Shown here piece after piece: positions 25,071-33,607 of a stretch of DNA of 64,000 bases. Numbering within the stretch: position 1 is the first letter of the stretch; every line of letters begins with the position of its first letter. The notes beneath the pieces were generated by a model. That model saw nothing but the letters and a program-made list of their open reading frames with translations, was not told the DNA's origin and ran no database searches. The stretch is taken from NCBI GenBank assembly GCA_019119635.1, contig DWWP01000025.1, forward strand, positions 62,001 to 126,000, in the 5' to 3' direction. The position numbers and the translations under genes are program-made. This DNA comes from Candidatus Dietzia intestinipullorum. Lineage in GTDB: Bacteria; Actinomycetota; Actinomycetes; Mycobacteriales; Mycobacteriaceae.

Positions 25071-26087
25071 TCATGGCAGAGGAGCGGACGGCGTCGCTGC
25101 GCCGCAGGTACAACGCTCGTCGGCCGGCCAGTCCCGTCGTCTCCACAGTCCTTCCGCGGGATTGATCTCGATGGTCGCCCCCACGGTCTGCAGCGGCCGC
25201 ACGGGGTCGCGGGTCGCGGCGATCTCGGCGAGGACCAGCGCGGCGGCCGCGGTGAGCGCCGGGGTGTCGGCGTGTGACGACCGGTCGATCAGTTGCGCGG
25301 CGACATACGGCCAGCGCGGGTCGCGGTCGGCGCGGTACAAGTCGGCGCAGCGCAGACACGGGGTGAGGCCGGGGACGACCATCGGGCCCACCACCACGCG
25401 GCCGTCCCGGCAGTGCACGTGCAGGTGGGGCTGCGCGGCCCGTGCGAGCGCGACGGTGATCACGGGGTCGACGGCCACGGTTCCGGTGAGCAGGACGAGG
25501 TCGGGGGCGGGCCCGCGCCGGTGCCAGGGCGGGCGGTCCGGGTCGAGCGCGAGCCCCGGCGTCGGGCTGACGGACACGCGGCACCCGTTGACGGACAGCG
25601 GCCCGCGCAGAATCCGGCTCACCTGGCCGGCGCCGACCATGTGGACGCGACGTACGGGCGCCGGGCGCGGGGTGGCGCCGGCTCTGCTCCTGGCGGTTGT
25701 GGCGGGCGAAGCGACATTCACGTGGCCCAGTTCGGTCAGGCGGACCAGGATCCCGGCCACGCCGGGCAGGTCCCCCTCCGCGATGCCCGCGCGGGCGGCC
25801 GCCGCTCCGAGGTCCGCGCCACCGACGAGGTCCTCGAGCAGCGCCGCCAGCCGGTGCGGGCCACAGGAGCGGGGTGCGGTCACCATCACGGCCCGGTCGG
25901 GGGCGATCCCCACCTGGACGGTCGAGTCGTCCCGGACGATGACCAGTGTGCCGGGATGCAGTGCGGCGCGGACCGGCGCGGTGTCGGCGGGCAGGGTCGC
26001 CGCTTCGACGATCCGCGCCCGGCCGTCCGGGTCGCGCGCGGGGGCCGACGGGGCGGGGACGCGGTCGGAAGCTGTGGGCACGGGCAC
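25071..26087 (-). CDS. ThiF-like/TOMM-cyclodehydratase-like protein, orphan
   Basis: A 338-residue protein resembling the E1-like cyclodehydratase component of thiazole/oxazole-modified peptide clusters. The N-terminal part (VIVRDDSTVQVGIAPDRAVMV, then a helical wing) looks like a peptide-recognition winged helix. The middle has a Rossmann-like VHMVGAGQVSR. PGLTPCLRCADLYRADRDPRWP carries the CxxC zinc pair and conserved RADRDP motif, and the C-terminus has CTCGA. No YcaO, dehydrogenase or precursor peptide gene is near, so it is an orphan. It lies in a conserved housekeeping context (Rv3196-like). Start GTG 26087, ending 7 bases before the ABC1 gene. Confidence 0.6.
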   Translation of the reverse strand: MPVPTASDRVPAPSAPARDPDGRARIVEAATLPADTAPVRAALHPGTLVIVRDDSTVQVGIAPDRAVMVTAPRSCGPHRLAALLEDLVGGADLGAAAARAGIAEGDLPGVAGILVRLTELGHVNVASPATTARSRAGATPRPAPVRRVHMVGAGQVSRILRGPLSVNGCRVSVSPTPGLALDPDRPPWHRRGPAPDLVLLTGTVAVDPVITVALARAAQPHLHVHCRDGRVVVGPMVVPGLTPCLRCADLYRADRDPRWPYVAAQLIDRSSHADTPALTAAAALVLAEIAATRDPVRPLQTVGATIEINPAEGLWRRRDWPADERCTCGAATPSAPLP

Positions 26088-26131
26088 ATCGTGGCACGGC
26101 GACCGCGGCCACGGGGGTCCTGCCCGGCTCG

Positions 26132-26172
26132 TTGTCCACAGGCCGGCGACCGCGCGGTCCGCCTGTGGATGG
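26132..26172. promoter_or_regulatory. Inverted repeat with DnaA-box-like sequences in a divergent promoter region
   Basis: TTGTCCACA (26132-26140), a perfect actinobacterial DnaA-box consensus, faces CCATCCACA on the other strand (26172-26164). Within them TCCACAGGC and GCCTGTGGA form a perfect 9-base inverted repeat with a 17-base loop. The site lies between the divergent genes at 26087 and 26231. It may bind a regulator, DnaA or simply form a hairpin. Confidence 0.5.
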
Positions 26173-26230
26173 ACGGGGACGCCCTCGGCCGACGGGCCCG
26201 CCTCGTCGTCGTCCTCTACCGTGGTCCCCC

Positions 26231-26920
26231 GTGTCCTCCTCGCCGCTTCCCACGAGTCCGGACGATCCGCGGATCGACGTCCGCCGGTCGGCGCGTCGCA
26301 AGCGGACGGTGTCGGCGCGGCGTGAGGGGGAGAAGGTCGTGGTGCTCATGCCGGCGGGCCTGCAGCGCGCAGAAGAGCGGCGACTCATCACGGACATGCT
26401 CGCCCGACTGGGCCGCTCGCGACGCCGCGCGGGCGCCCGGACCTCGGACGACGAGCTGTTGCGACGCGCGAGGGCGCTGTCGGCCCGGTGGCTGGACGGC
26501 AGCCCCAGGCCGTCCTCGGTGCGGTGGGTGCCCGCGATGACGACGCGCTGGGCCTCGTGCTCGCCGGGTTCGCGGGACATCCGGATCAGCGAATCGCTAC
26601 GGGACGTGCCCGCGTATGTCCTCGACTACGTCCTGGTCCACGAGCTCGCCCACCTGGTGGTGCCCGGCGGTCACCCGCCCGAGTTCTGGACCGCGGTGCG
26701 CCGGTTCCCGCGGACGGAACGCGCGATGGGCTACCTCGAGGCGTACTCGCGGGTGTTGCGGTCGGACGCGGCCGGCGGCGAGGGCGGCGACGGCCGCGGC
26801 GTGCGGGACGGGAGCCCCGAGGGTGACGACGGCGACGGACTGGGCGACCTGATCGGCGACCCGCACGGCGCAGACGACGACGAGGCGGCAGGAGGCGCTC
26901 CGAGCGGCGCCCGCCCGTGA
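26231..26920 (+). CDS. YgjP-like (DUF45) zinc metallopeptidase
   Basis: A 229-residue protein. The YgjP-like domain covers about residues 10-165: the RRSARRKRTVSARREGEKVVVLMP start, RWASCSPGSRDIRIS, and the zinc signature VHELAHLVVPGGHPPEFW (HExxH with a further His). The last 60 residues are an acidic, glycine-rich tail (SDAAGGEGGDGRGVRDG). Members are related to the minigluzincins, usually without a known substrate. Start GTG 26231, at the far side of the inverted repeat. It is divergent from the ThiF-like gene and convergent with the DUF2342 gene. Confidence 0.8.
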   Translation: MSSSPLPTSPDDPRIDVRRSARRKRTVSARREGEKVVVLMPAGLQRAEERRLITDMLARLGRSRRRAGARTSDDELLRRARALSARWLDGSPRPSSVRWVPAMTTRWASCSPGSRDIRISESLRDVPAYVLDYVLVHELAHLVVPGGHPPEFWTAVRRFPRTERAMGYLEAYSRVLRSDAAGGEGGDGRGVRDGSPEGDDGDGLGDLIGDPHGADDDEAAGGAPSGARP

Positions 26921-27082
26921 CCAGAGGTGCCGGCCACGCCGGGGGACCGATCGGTCGCGCCGGGTCGCGCAGTCGCGCCACGATCCGCCCTTCGGATCGC
27001 GACCAGCGCTGCGGGTCCGGAGCGCCAGTGGCAATCTGAGGGGCGGATCGGCACGGGACACCGCGCGACGCCCGACCCCGGG

Positions 27083-27171
27083 GCCGGCACCGCGAGGCGG
27101 CCTGAGACCAGGCGCAGGGGTCAGCGCAGCCGGCACCGCGAGGCAGCCTGAGGCCAGGCGCCGGTCAGCGC
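27083..27171. repeat. Two tandem copies of a 46-base unit with hairpins
   Basis: Copies begin at 27083 and 27129, both starting GCCGGCACCGCGAGGC. They differ by a few substitutions and a 3-base deletion. Each contains GCCTG-(4 bases)-CAGGC, able to form a small hairpin, with the loops differing (AGAC and AGGC) while the stems are kept. It sits between the convergent genes ending at 26920 and 27196. With the hairpin at 26981-26999 it probably acts in termination. Confidence 0.7.
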
Positions 27172-27195
27172 GGGTCCCGGTTTGAAGTGCCGGGG

Positions 27196-28680
27196 TCAGT
27201 CCTCGCTGGTCCGTCCGTTGTCGGAGGAGCCCTCGTTCTTGCCGTTGCCGTCGCTCTCGCTCTCGCCTCGGTCTCCGCTCTCGCCCGCGTCAGCGCCGCC
27301 ACCGGATTCCCGGAGGAACTTCTCGATCTCGTCGACGCCCGACTGGTCGCCGGTGGTCTCGTCGAGCAGCCGGTCGATCACGGCGGCGGGATTGTCGAGG
27401 TCCTCGCCGACGGGCAGGAGGTCGGGGTGGCTCCACAGGCCGTCGCGCCGCTCGGTGCCCACGGCCGCGCCCACACGGCGCCACAGCTCGGAGGCCTCGC
27501 GGGCCCGCCGCGGACGGAGCTCGAGCCCGACGAGCGAGGAGAAGGCCTGCTCGGCCGAGCCACCGGCGGCCCGGCGACGAAGCCACATCTCGCGCAGCTT
27601 GTCGGCGCTGGGCAGACGCTCGCCCACGGCGTCGGTGACGCAGGCGTCGACCCAGCCCTCGACCAGGGCGAGCAGGGTCTCGAGCCGGCCCAGTGCGGCC
27701 TCGTTGACGTTGGTGACCTTGGGGCCGATCGCCTCGGCGCCGCCGGAGAGCATCTCCTGGAGCTTGGCCGGGTCCTGCAGCATCGACGGGTCGAGGTTGG
27801 AGGCGAAGTCGTCGAGCCCCGAGGTGTCCACGCGGATGCCGCGCGCATACTCGTCGACGGTGGCCAGCACCCGGGCACGCAGCCACGGGGCGCCGGCGAA
27901 CAGGCGCAGGTGAGCGGCCTCGCGGGCGGCCAGGAAGACCATGACCTCCTGGCGGGGGAGCTCGAGCTCGTCGGCGAACGCGTCGATCGCGACCGGGCAC
28001 AGGGCCGCCACCCCGTCGTCGCCGAACGGCAGGCCGACCTCGGAGGAGAACAGGACCGCCGGGGCGAGCTTGCCCAGCCCCTGGCCGAGCTGCATACCGA
28101 AGCCCATGCCGCCCATCTGGTCGAGCATCCCCAGCAGCGGCCCGGCGAGCTGCTGGGCCTCCTCGGGCATTGCGCCCTTGGTGGCGGAGTTCATCTGCTC
28201 CGCGACCGGGGTGCAGATCTTCTCCCACGTGGGCAGTGACTGCTCGACCCACTGCTGGGGCGTCCACACCTCGGTGCGGTGGACGCCCGCGGGGAACTGG
28301 GTGGTGTCATCGAGCCACAGCTCCGCCAGTCGCACGGCGTCCTCCGCTGCGGAGCGGGAGCTGTCGGTGACGACGGGCGTGCGGCCGAGAGACTGGAACG
28401 CGACATTGCGCGCGAGCTGGTAGTTGACGGGTCCGGAGCTGCCCGAGCCGGACATCGCGGAGCCCATCGAGCCGAGCATCTGCCCGAACTGGGCGAGCAT
28501 CGGTCCGAGCTGGGAGGGGTCGAATCCGCCGGCGCCACCCGCGCCGCCCCCGCCGAAGGGGCCGCCGGGGCCGAACGGTCCGCCGGGTCCCCCCGGGCCG
28601 GAGCCCGAGTCGTTGCCGGGCGAGTCGTTGTCGTCGCGCCCGTCGTCGTCGGAGGCGGAGAATCCGAAGGGCTGGTTCAT
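27196..28680 (-). CDS. DUF2342 zinc-dependent metalloprotease-like protein
   Basis: A 494-residue protein with a glycine/proline-rich, Asp-rich N-terminus (DDDGRDDNDSPGNDSG and GGPFGPGG runs). The body is helical and carries the family motif LAAREAAHLRLF (E with AAH) around residue 230. This family, typified by M. tuberculosis Rv3195, is annotated as a zincin though it has no classical HExxH. The C-terminus is acidic. Start ATG 28680, with TACCGT exactly at -12 to -7 (complement of 28687-28692), predicting a leaderless mRNA. It is divergent from the Lon-like gene. Confidence 0.8.
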   Translation of the reverse strand: MNQPFGFSASDDDGRDDNDSPGNDSGSGPGGPGGPFGPGGPFGGGGAGGAGGFDPSQLGPMLAQFGQMLGSMGSAMSGSGSSGPVNYQLARNVAFQSLGRTPVVTDSSRSAAEDAVRLAELWLDDTTQFPAGVHRTEVWTPQQWVEQSLPTWEKICTPVAEQMNSATKGAMPEEAQQLAGPLLGMLDQMGGMGFGMQLGQGLGKLAPAVLFSSEVGLPFGDDGVAALCPVAIDAFADELELPRQEVMVFLAAREAAHLRLFAGAPWLRARVLATVDEYARGIRVDTSGLDDFASNLDPSMLQDPAKLQEMLSGGAEAIGPKVTNVNEAALGRLETLLALVEGWVDACVTDAVGERLPSADKLREMWLRRRAAGGSAEQAFSSLVGLELRPRRAREASELWRRVGAAVGTERRDGLWSHPDLLPVGEDLDNPAAVIDRLLDETTGDQSGVDEIEKFLRESGGGADAGESGDRGESESDGNGKNEGSSDNGRTSED

Positions 28681-28769
28681 GCCACAACGGTACAGGCACG
28701 CCCGGGGTGTGGGCCCGCGCGGAGAAGTCACCTCGGTCGGGCGCGCACGGCACGGTTACCCTGTCCCAC

Positions 28770-29828
28770 GTGAGTCGCAGACTGTCCACCCTCCTCGTCG
28801 CCCTCGTGCCGGCAGTGCTGCTGCTGGTCCTGGCGACGTCCGCCACGGTGCCGTTGGTCTCGATGGGGCCGGGGCCGACCTACGACACGCTCGGGGAGAC
28901 GCAGGCGGAGGTCGACGGTCGCACCGAGTTCGTCCCGCTCATCGACGTGCACGGGCGGGAGGCCGACGAGACCACCGGGACGCTCAAGATGACCACCGTG
29001 GCCGTGCGCGACAAGCTGACCCTGGTCGACGCCATGCGGTTCTGGCTCGACCGCCGGCAGGTGGTCGTCCCGCGGGACCAGGTCTTCCCGCCCGACCGCT
29101 CCGAGGACGAGGTCCGTGAGTCCAACACCGCCGCGATGGTGGGCTCGGAGAACTCGGCCGAGGCCGCCGCCTACCGCCACCTCGGGATCCCCATGCACCC
29201 GCGGGTCGAGGACGTCGACCCGGAGGGGGCCGCGGCCGGTGCTCTCGAGGCCGGGGACATCCTCACGTCGGTGGGCGGGGTGGCCGTCGCGGACTCGACG
29301 GAGGTGGTGGAGCAGGTCAGCTCCCACGGGCCGGGCGACGAGGTCGAGCTCGGCTTCACGCGGGACGGCAGGGACGAGACGACGACGACGAGTCTGCAGC
29401 CGGCCGGTCCGGACGGCGATCCCGAGGAGGGGCGCCTGGGCATCCTCGTGGGCGACACCCCGGCGGACGGCACGGACGTCGACATCAACGTCGGGCCCGA
29501 GGTCGGCGGCCCCTCCGCCGGGCTCGTCATGGCATTGGCGATCGTGGACAAGCTCTCCCCCGGCGAGGTCACCGGGGGAGAGCGGGTGGCCGGGTCCGGC
29601 ACCATCCAGGTCGACGGGACGGTCGGCCCCATCGGCGGCATCTCCCACAAGATCTACGCGGCCCATGAGGACGGCGTGACCGAGTTCCTGGTCCCCAGTG
29701 CCAACTGTGCGGAGGCCGTGCAGGGTGCCCCGGACGGCATCAGGCTGCTCGAGGTGTCCACGCTCGACGGTGCGCTGGATGCGCTGGACGAGGCGACGAG
29801 CGGGGGGCAGCCACCGACCTGCGGGTGA
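28770..29828 (+). CDS. Membrane-anchored Lon-like protease with PDZ domain
   Basis: A 352-residue protein. An N-terminal hydrophobic anchor (about residues 8-30) is followed by a region with a PDZ domain (about residues 140-210; GALEAGDILTSVGGVAVADS). The C-terminal Lon-type serine/lysine protease has the catalytic serine in GGPSAGLVMALAI and lysine in SHKIYAAHEDG. This architecture equals M. tuberculosis Rv3194c and Bacillus YlbL. It would cleave proteins at the cell surface. GTG 28770 follows TACCCT at -13 to -8, almost a leaderless pattern. The big UPF0182 gene follows in the same direction. Confidence 0.88.
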   Translation: MSRRLSTLLVALVPAVLLLVLATSATVPLVSMGPGPTYDTLGETQAEVDGRTEFVPLIDVHGREADETTGTLKMTTVAVRDKLTLVDAMRFWLDRRQVVVPRDQVFPPDRSEDEVRESNTAAMVGSENSAEAAAYRHLGIPMHPRVEDVDPEGAAAGALEAGDILTSVGGVAVADSTEVVEQVSSHGPGDEVELGFTRDGRDETTTTSLQPAGPDGDPEEGRLGILVGDTPADGTDVDINVGPEVGGPSAGLVMALAIVDKLSPGEVTGGERVAGSGTIQVDGTVGPIGGISHKIYAAHEDGVTEFLVPSANCAEAVQGAPDGIRLLEVSTLDGALDALDEATSGGQPPTCG

Positions 29829-29894
29829 CGCCGGGCATTTCCGTAAGGTGGTGCTCACGAGCATGCCCGCCCGAGCAGTCCAGGAGTTCCCCCG

Positions 29895-32800
29895 GTGTCC
29901 GTCCGTCCCCCCGGCAGTCCCGGTCGGCCGATCGCGATCTCGCGTCGCGGTCGTGCCGTCGCCGTCGCCGTCGTCGTCCTCATCGTCCTCATCCAGGTTC
30001 TGCCGAGGATCAACTCCACCTACACCGACTGGTTGTGGTTCGGGTCGGTCGACGCGACCAGCGTTCTGAGGACCGAGTTGCTCACGCGGCTCGGGCTCTT
30101 CGTCCTGGTCGCCGTCCTCGTGGGCGCCGCCGTCACCGCCGGCATGCTGCTCGCCTACCGGTACCGGCCGGTCTTCCTGCAGCAGGCGGGGGTCCCCGAC
30201 GCGCTCGCGCGGTACCGGAGCGCGATGGGCTCACCGAACGCCAAGGGTGTCCTGTGGGTTCCGGCGGTCCTCGGCGTGCTCGCCGGGTCGATCGCGCAGA
30301 CGGGCTGGCAGACGGTCCTGGCCTTCTTCAACTCGACGCCGTTCGGTGAGACCGATGAGCAGTTCGGCCTGGACATCTCGTTCTACGCCTTCCAGCTGCC
30401 GCTGTGGCGTGCCGTCGTCACCTGGGTGATGGTGGCCGTGGTGCTGGCGTTTCTCGCCAACCTCCTGACCCACTACCTGTTCGGGGGCCTGCGGCCCGGG
30501 GCCCGCGAGGGGGCGCTCACCCGCGCCGCCCGGATCCAGCTGGTGACCCTTGCCGGCCTGTTCGTCCTGGCCAAGGCGGCCGCCTACTGGCTCGATCGGT
30601 ACGAGCTGCTGTTCGCGGAGAACTCCACGTTCACCGGCGCGAGCTACACCGACGTCAACGCGGTGATGCCGGCCAAGATCTTCATGTTCGCGGTGGCGCT
30701 GGTGTGTGCGATCGCGTTCTTCTCGGCGATCGTCATCAAGGACCTGCGCATCCCGGCGTTGGCCACGGTGCTGCTGTTGTTCTCGGCACTCGTCGTGGGC
30801 TCGGCCTGGCCGCTGGCCGTCGAGCAGTTCTCGGTCAACCCCAACCGTGCCGAGAAGGAGCGGGAGTACATCGCCCGCAACATCGAGGCGACCCGCGCGG
30901 CATACGACATCGGCGACGACCGGGTCTCCTACATCGACAACTGGGGTTCGGCCTCCCCCGATCCGAGCGAGGCGGGCTCGGACGTGACCACCCTGTCCAA
31001 TGTCCGCATCCTCGATCCCAACGTCCTGTCGCCGACGTTCACGCAGTTGCAGCAGCTGCGGAACTTCTACGGGTTCCCCGAGACCCTGAGCCTCGACCGC
31101 TATTCGGTCGACGGCGAGATGCAGGACTTCCTCGTGGCCGCGCGGGAGCTCGACCCCGAGTCGCTGCAGGCCAACCAGCGTGACTGGATCAACCGCCACA
31201 CCGTGTACACGCACGGCAACGGTTTCGTCGCGGCGCCCGCCAACCGCGTCAACGAGATCGCCGACGACGCGGGCTCGGACCGGGGCGGGCTCCCCAACTT
31301 CCAGGTCTCCGACCTGGGCGCGATCGCCAGTGGCGAGGACATGATGATCCCGGTGACGGAGCCACGGATCTACTACGGCGAGCTCATCGCGCAGTCGGAC
31401 CCCGACTACGCGATCGTCGGTGAGAACGGCGACGGCCCGCGGGAGTACGACACGGACACCGAGCAGTACACCTACTCCGGCGAGGGCGGGGTGCCGATCG
31501 GTGGCTGGCTCAACCGCAGCGCCTACGCGCTCAAGTTCACCGAGCGCAACATCCTGCTGTCCGGTCTGATCGGCGACGAGTCCAAGATCCTCTACGACCG
31601 CGATCCCCGGGACCGCGTCCAGAAGGTCGCGCCGTGGCTGACCACCGACACGACCACCTACCCGGCCGTGATCGACGGTCGAATCAAGTGGATCGTGGAC
31701 GGCTACACCACGCTCGAGAACTACCCGTACGCGGAGCGCAGCTCGTTGGAGGCTCTGACCTCGGATTCGACCGACGAGCTCAGCGGTCGCGTGCAGGCGG
31801 ACGAGAACGTCTCCTACATCCGCAACTCGGTCAAGGCCACCGTCGACGCCTATGACGGCACGGTCGACCTGTACGAGTTCGACGAGTCCGACCCCGTCCT
31901 GCAGACGTGGATGAAGGCCATGCCGGACATCGTCAAGCCGCACGAGGAGATCTCGGAGGAGCTCGAGGAGCACCTGCGGTACCCGGAGGACCTGTTCAAG
32001 GTGCAGCGTGAACTGCTGGCCAAGTACCAGGTCGACGATCCGGGACAGTTCTTCACCAACGACGCCTTCTGGTCGGTGCCCTCCGATCCCACCGTGACGT
32101 CGTCGATCCAGGACCCGCAGGGCCCGACGCCCGGTGCGGGGACGCCGGGATCGCCCGGCAACACCGGCAGCCCGGGGCCCCAGCAGCAGGCCGACAGCGG
32201 TCCGGCGGACGGGCCCGCCCAGCCGCCGTATTACGTGCTGGCCTCGGATCCGACGGACAGCGAGTCCGACGAGCCGTCGTTCCAGCTGATCTCGGCGTTC
32301 CGCGGATATGAGCGGGAGTTCCTCTCGGCACACATGACGGCGAGCTCGGACCCCGAGACGTACGGCGACATCACGGTCCGCGTGCAGCGGCCCACCGAGC
32401 CGCTGGCGCAGGGGCCCAACCAGGCTCAGGACATCATGATCGCCTCCCCGGCGATCGCCGAGGACCGTCGACTCTGGGGCGAGACCGCGGAGATCACCGA
32501 GGGCAACCTGCTCGCCCTGCCGTTGGCCGATGACTCCGTGCTGTACGTGGAGCCCATCTACACGCAGCGCAGGGATCAGGACTCGGCGTACCCGAGGCTG
32601 CTGCGCGTGATGGTCAGCTACGACCGCGCCGTGGGCTACGCCCCGACCCTCTACGAGGCGCTCCAGCAGGTGGGCATCGAGGCGGACCCGGATGACGTGC
32701 GCATCGACGAGAGCGGCGAGGCCGAGTTGCAGGCCGAGGGCAGCACGGGCTCGCAGTCCGGGGCGTCCTCGCCGCGCCCGTCCGGATCGGACACCGGGGA

Positions 32801-32954
32801 CGCGAGCGAGGCCGAACGCGGCGCCGCGATCGACGAGATCAACTCGGCCCTCAACGCGGTGCGGTCTGCGCAGTCCGGTGGTCTCGGGGACCTCGGGGCC
32901 GCTCTCGAGGACCTGCAGGCGGCGGTCGACGCGTACCAGGCGTTGGGGGACTGA
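29895..32954 (+). CDS. UPF0182 family large membrane protein
   Basis: A 1,019-residue protein with about seven hydrophobic helices in the first 330 residues. A large extracytoplasmic part follows (RSSLEALTSDSTDEL, SYIRNSVKATVDAYDGTVDLYEF) and then a Pro/Gly-rich linker near residues 735-780. The C-terminal 100 residues hold a low-complexity Ser/Gly segment and end in a helix (LGDLGAALEDLQAAVDAYQALGD). The family is conserved in actinobacteria (Rv3193c) and of unknown function. GTG 29895 has AGGAG upstream. It follows the Lon-like protease gene with 66 bases between them. Confidence 0.88.
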   Translation: MSVRPPGSPGRPIAISRRGRAVAVAVVVLIVLIQVLPRINSTYTDWLWFGSVDATSVLRTELLTRLGLFVLVAVLVGAAVTAGMLLAYRYRPVFLQQAGVPDALARYRSAMGSPNAKGVLWVPAVLGVLAGSIAQTGWQTVLAFFNSTPFGETDEQFGLDISFYAFQLPLWRAVVTWVMVAVVLAFLANLLTHYLFGGLRPGAREGALTRAARIQLVTLAGLFVLAKAAAYWLDRYELLFAENSTFTGASYTDVNAVMPAKIFMFAVALVCAIAFFSAIVIKDLRIPALATVLLLFSALVVGSAWPLAVEQFSVNPNRAEKEREYIARNIEATRAAYDIGDDRVSYIDNWGSASPDPSEAGSDVTTLSNVRILDPNVLSPTFTQLQQLRNFYGFPETLSLDRYSVDGEMQDFLVAARELDPESLQANQRDWINRHTVYTHGNGFVAAPANRVNEIADDAGSDRGGLPNFQVSDLGAIASGEDMMIPVTEPRIYYGELIAQSDPDYAIVGENGDGPREYDTDTEQYTYSGEGGVPIGGWLNRSAYALKFTERNILLSGLIGDESKILYDRDPRDRVQKVAPWLTTDTTTYPAVIDGRIKWIVDGYTTLENYPYAERSSLEALTSDSTDELSGRVQADENVSYIRNSVKATVDAYDGTVDLYEFDESDPVLQTWMKAMPDIVKPHEEISEELEEHLRYPEDLFKVQRELLAKYQVDDPGQFFTNDAFWSVPSDPTVTSSIQDPQGPTPGAGTPGSPGNTGSPGPQQQADSGPADGPAQPPYYVLASDPTDSESDEPSFQLISAFRGYEREFLSAHMTASSDPETYGDITVRVQRPTEPLAQGPNQAQDIMIASPAIAEDRRLWGETAEITEGNLLALPLADDSVLYVEPIYTQRRDQDSAYPRLLRVMVSYDRAVGYAPTLYEALQQVGIEADPDDVRIDESGEAELQAEGSTGSQSGASSPRPSGSDTGDASEAERGAAIDEINSALNAVRSAQSGGLGDLGAALEDLQAAVDAYQALGD

Positions 32955-33074
32955 TCAGTGGCTCGGCCCCCGCGCGGGGCGGTCGATCGTGAGTCTCGTC
33001 ACCTTTGGGTCGATTCGCGTTCACCCGATTTGCATCCGCTCGTGAGTGGGACGTAGTGTCGAAGACGCAATCGA

Positions 33075-33151
33075 CGCGGGGTGGAGCAGCTCGGTAGCTC
33101 GCTGGGCTCATAACCCAGAGGTCGCAGGTTCAAATCCTGTCCCCGCTACCA
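33075..33151 (+). tRNA. Initiator tRNA-Met (CAU), CCA encoded
   Basis: A 77-base tRNA. The anticodon loop is CTCATAA, giving CAU. The three G:C pairs below it (GGG in CTGGG with CCC in CCCAG) mark an initiator. C1 and T72 are unpaired, also initiator-like. T-arm GCAGG-TTCAAAT-CCTGT. The CCA end is encoded, and a strong hairpin follows. Confidence 0.96.
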
Positions 33152-33155
33152 CCGG

Positions 33156-33191
33156 CTCAGGCCCGGGATCCGAAAGGACCCCGGGCCTGAG
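33156..33191 (+). terminator. Terminator after initiator tRNA
   Basis: A 12-base perfect stem (33156-33167 with 33180-33191) and 12-base loop begin 5 bases after the tRNA. Confidence 0.85.
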
Positions 33192-33607
33192 TTCATTTCG
33201 GGCTTGAGCTCATTTCGGCCCCGGCCGGATGTGTCGGGTCGCCACCGCTGGCTGTGTCGCGCCGCTTCGGTCGCTTGTGTCACGGCGCCTCGGCTGGCTG
33301 TGTCGCGCCGTCCCGGTCGCTTGTGTCACGGCGCCTCGGCTCGAGGCCATGCGACGCCGCCGCGAACTGAGAAGATCCACTGCAGATCTGGAAATCCCAC
33401 TGCAAAACGTGCAATCCCACCGCGTTTCTGGTGAAGGCCTCTCGGCCGATGCATCCCAAAACGCGGTCGATCTGGCTGAAGGCACGTGGCGTGGGCGCGT
33501 GATGCGGCCGCGCGAGCGTGGGCGCGTGGTGTGGGCGCGTGGTGTGGGCGTGGAGCGCGCGGGCGACGCCGCGTGGCGTGGGGCGGCCCACACGTAGGCT
33601 GGAGCGC
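33192..33607. other. Gene-free region with tandem repeats downstream of the tRNA
   Basis: About 415 bases without a supported gene. It holds a five-unit 23-base repeat (33227-33341), an irregular A-rich stretch near 33360-33470, and a GTGGGCGCGTG-type repeat run (33491-33560). TAGGCT at 33595-33600 is the promoter element of the next gene. Confidence 0.6.
33227..33341. repeat. 23-base tandem repeat array, five units
   Basis: Five contiguous 23-base units start at 33227, 33250, 33273, 33296 and 33319. Each has TGTGTC at the same phase. Units 2 and 4 (GCTGTGTCGCGCCG core) and units 3 and 5 (GCTTGTGTCACGGCG core) form two alternating types, so the array is also two copies of a 46-base duplication plus a diverged first unit. 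There are no unique spacers, so it is not CRISPR. Confidence 0.85.

Noticed and set aside
33227..33341. CRISPR array
   Set aside because: Units are contiguous without unique spacers and no cas gene is near.
33229..33597. Open frames on both strands over the 23-base repeats
   Set aside because: Their translations are made from the repeat units, with no ribosome site and no family resemblance.
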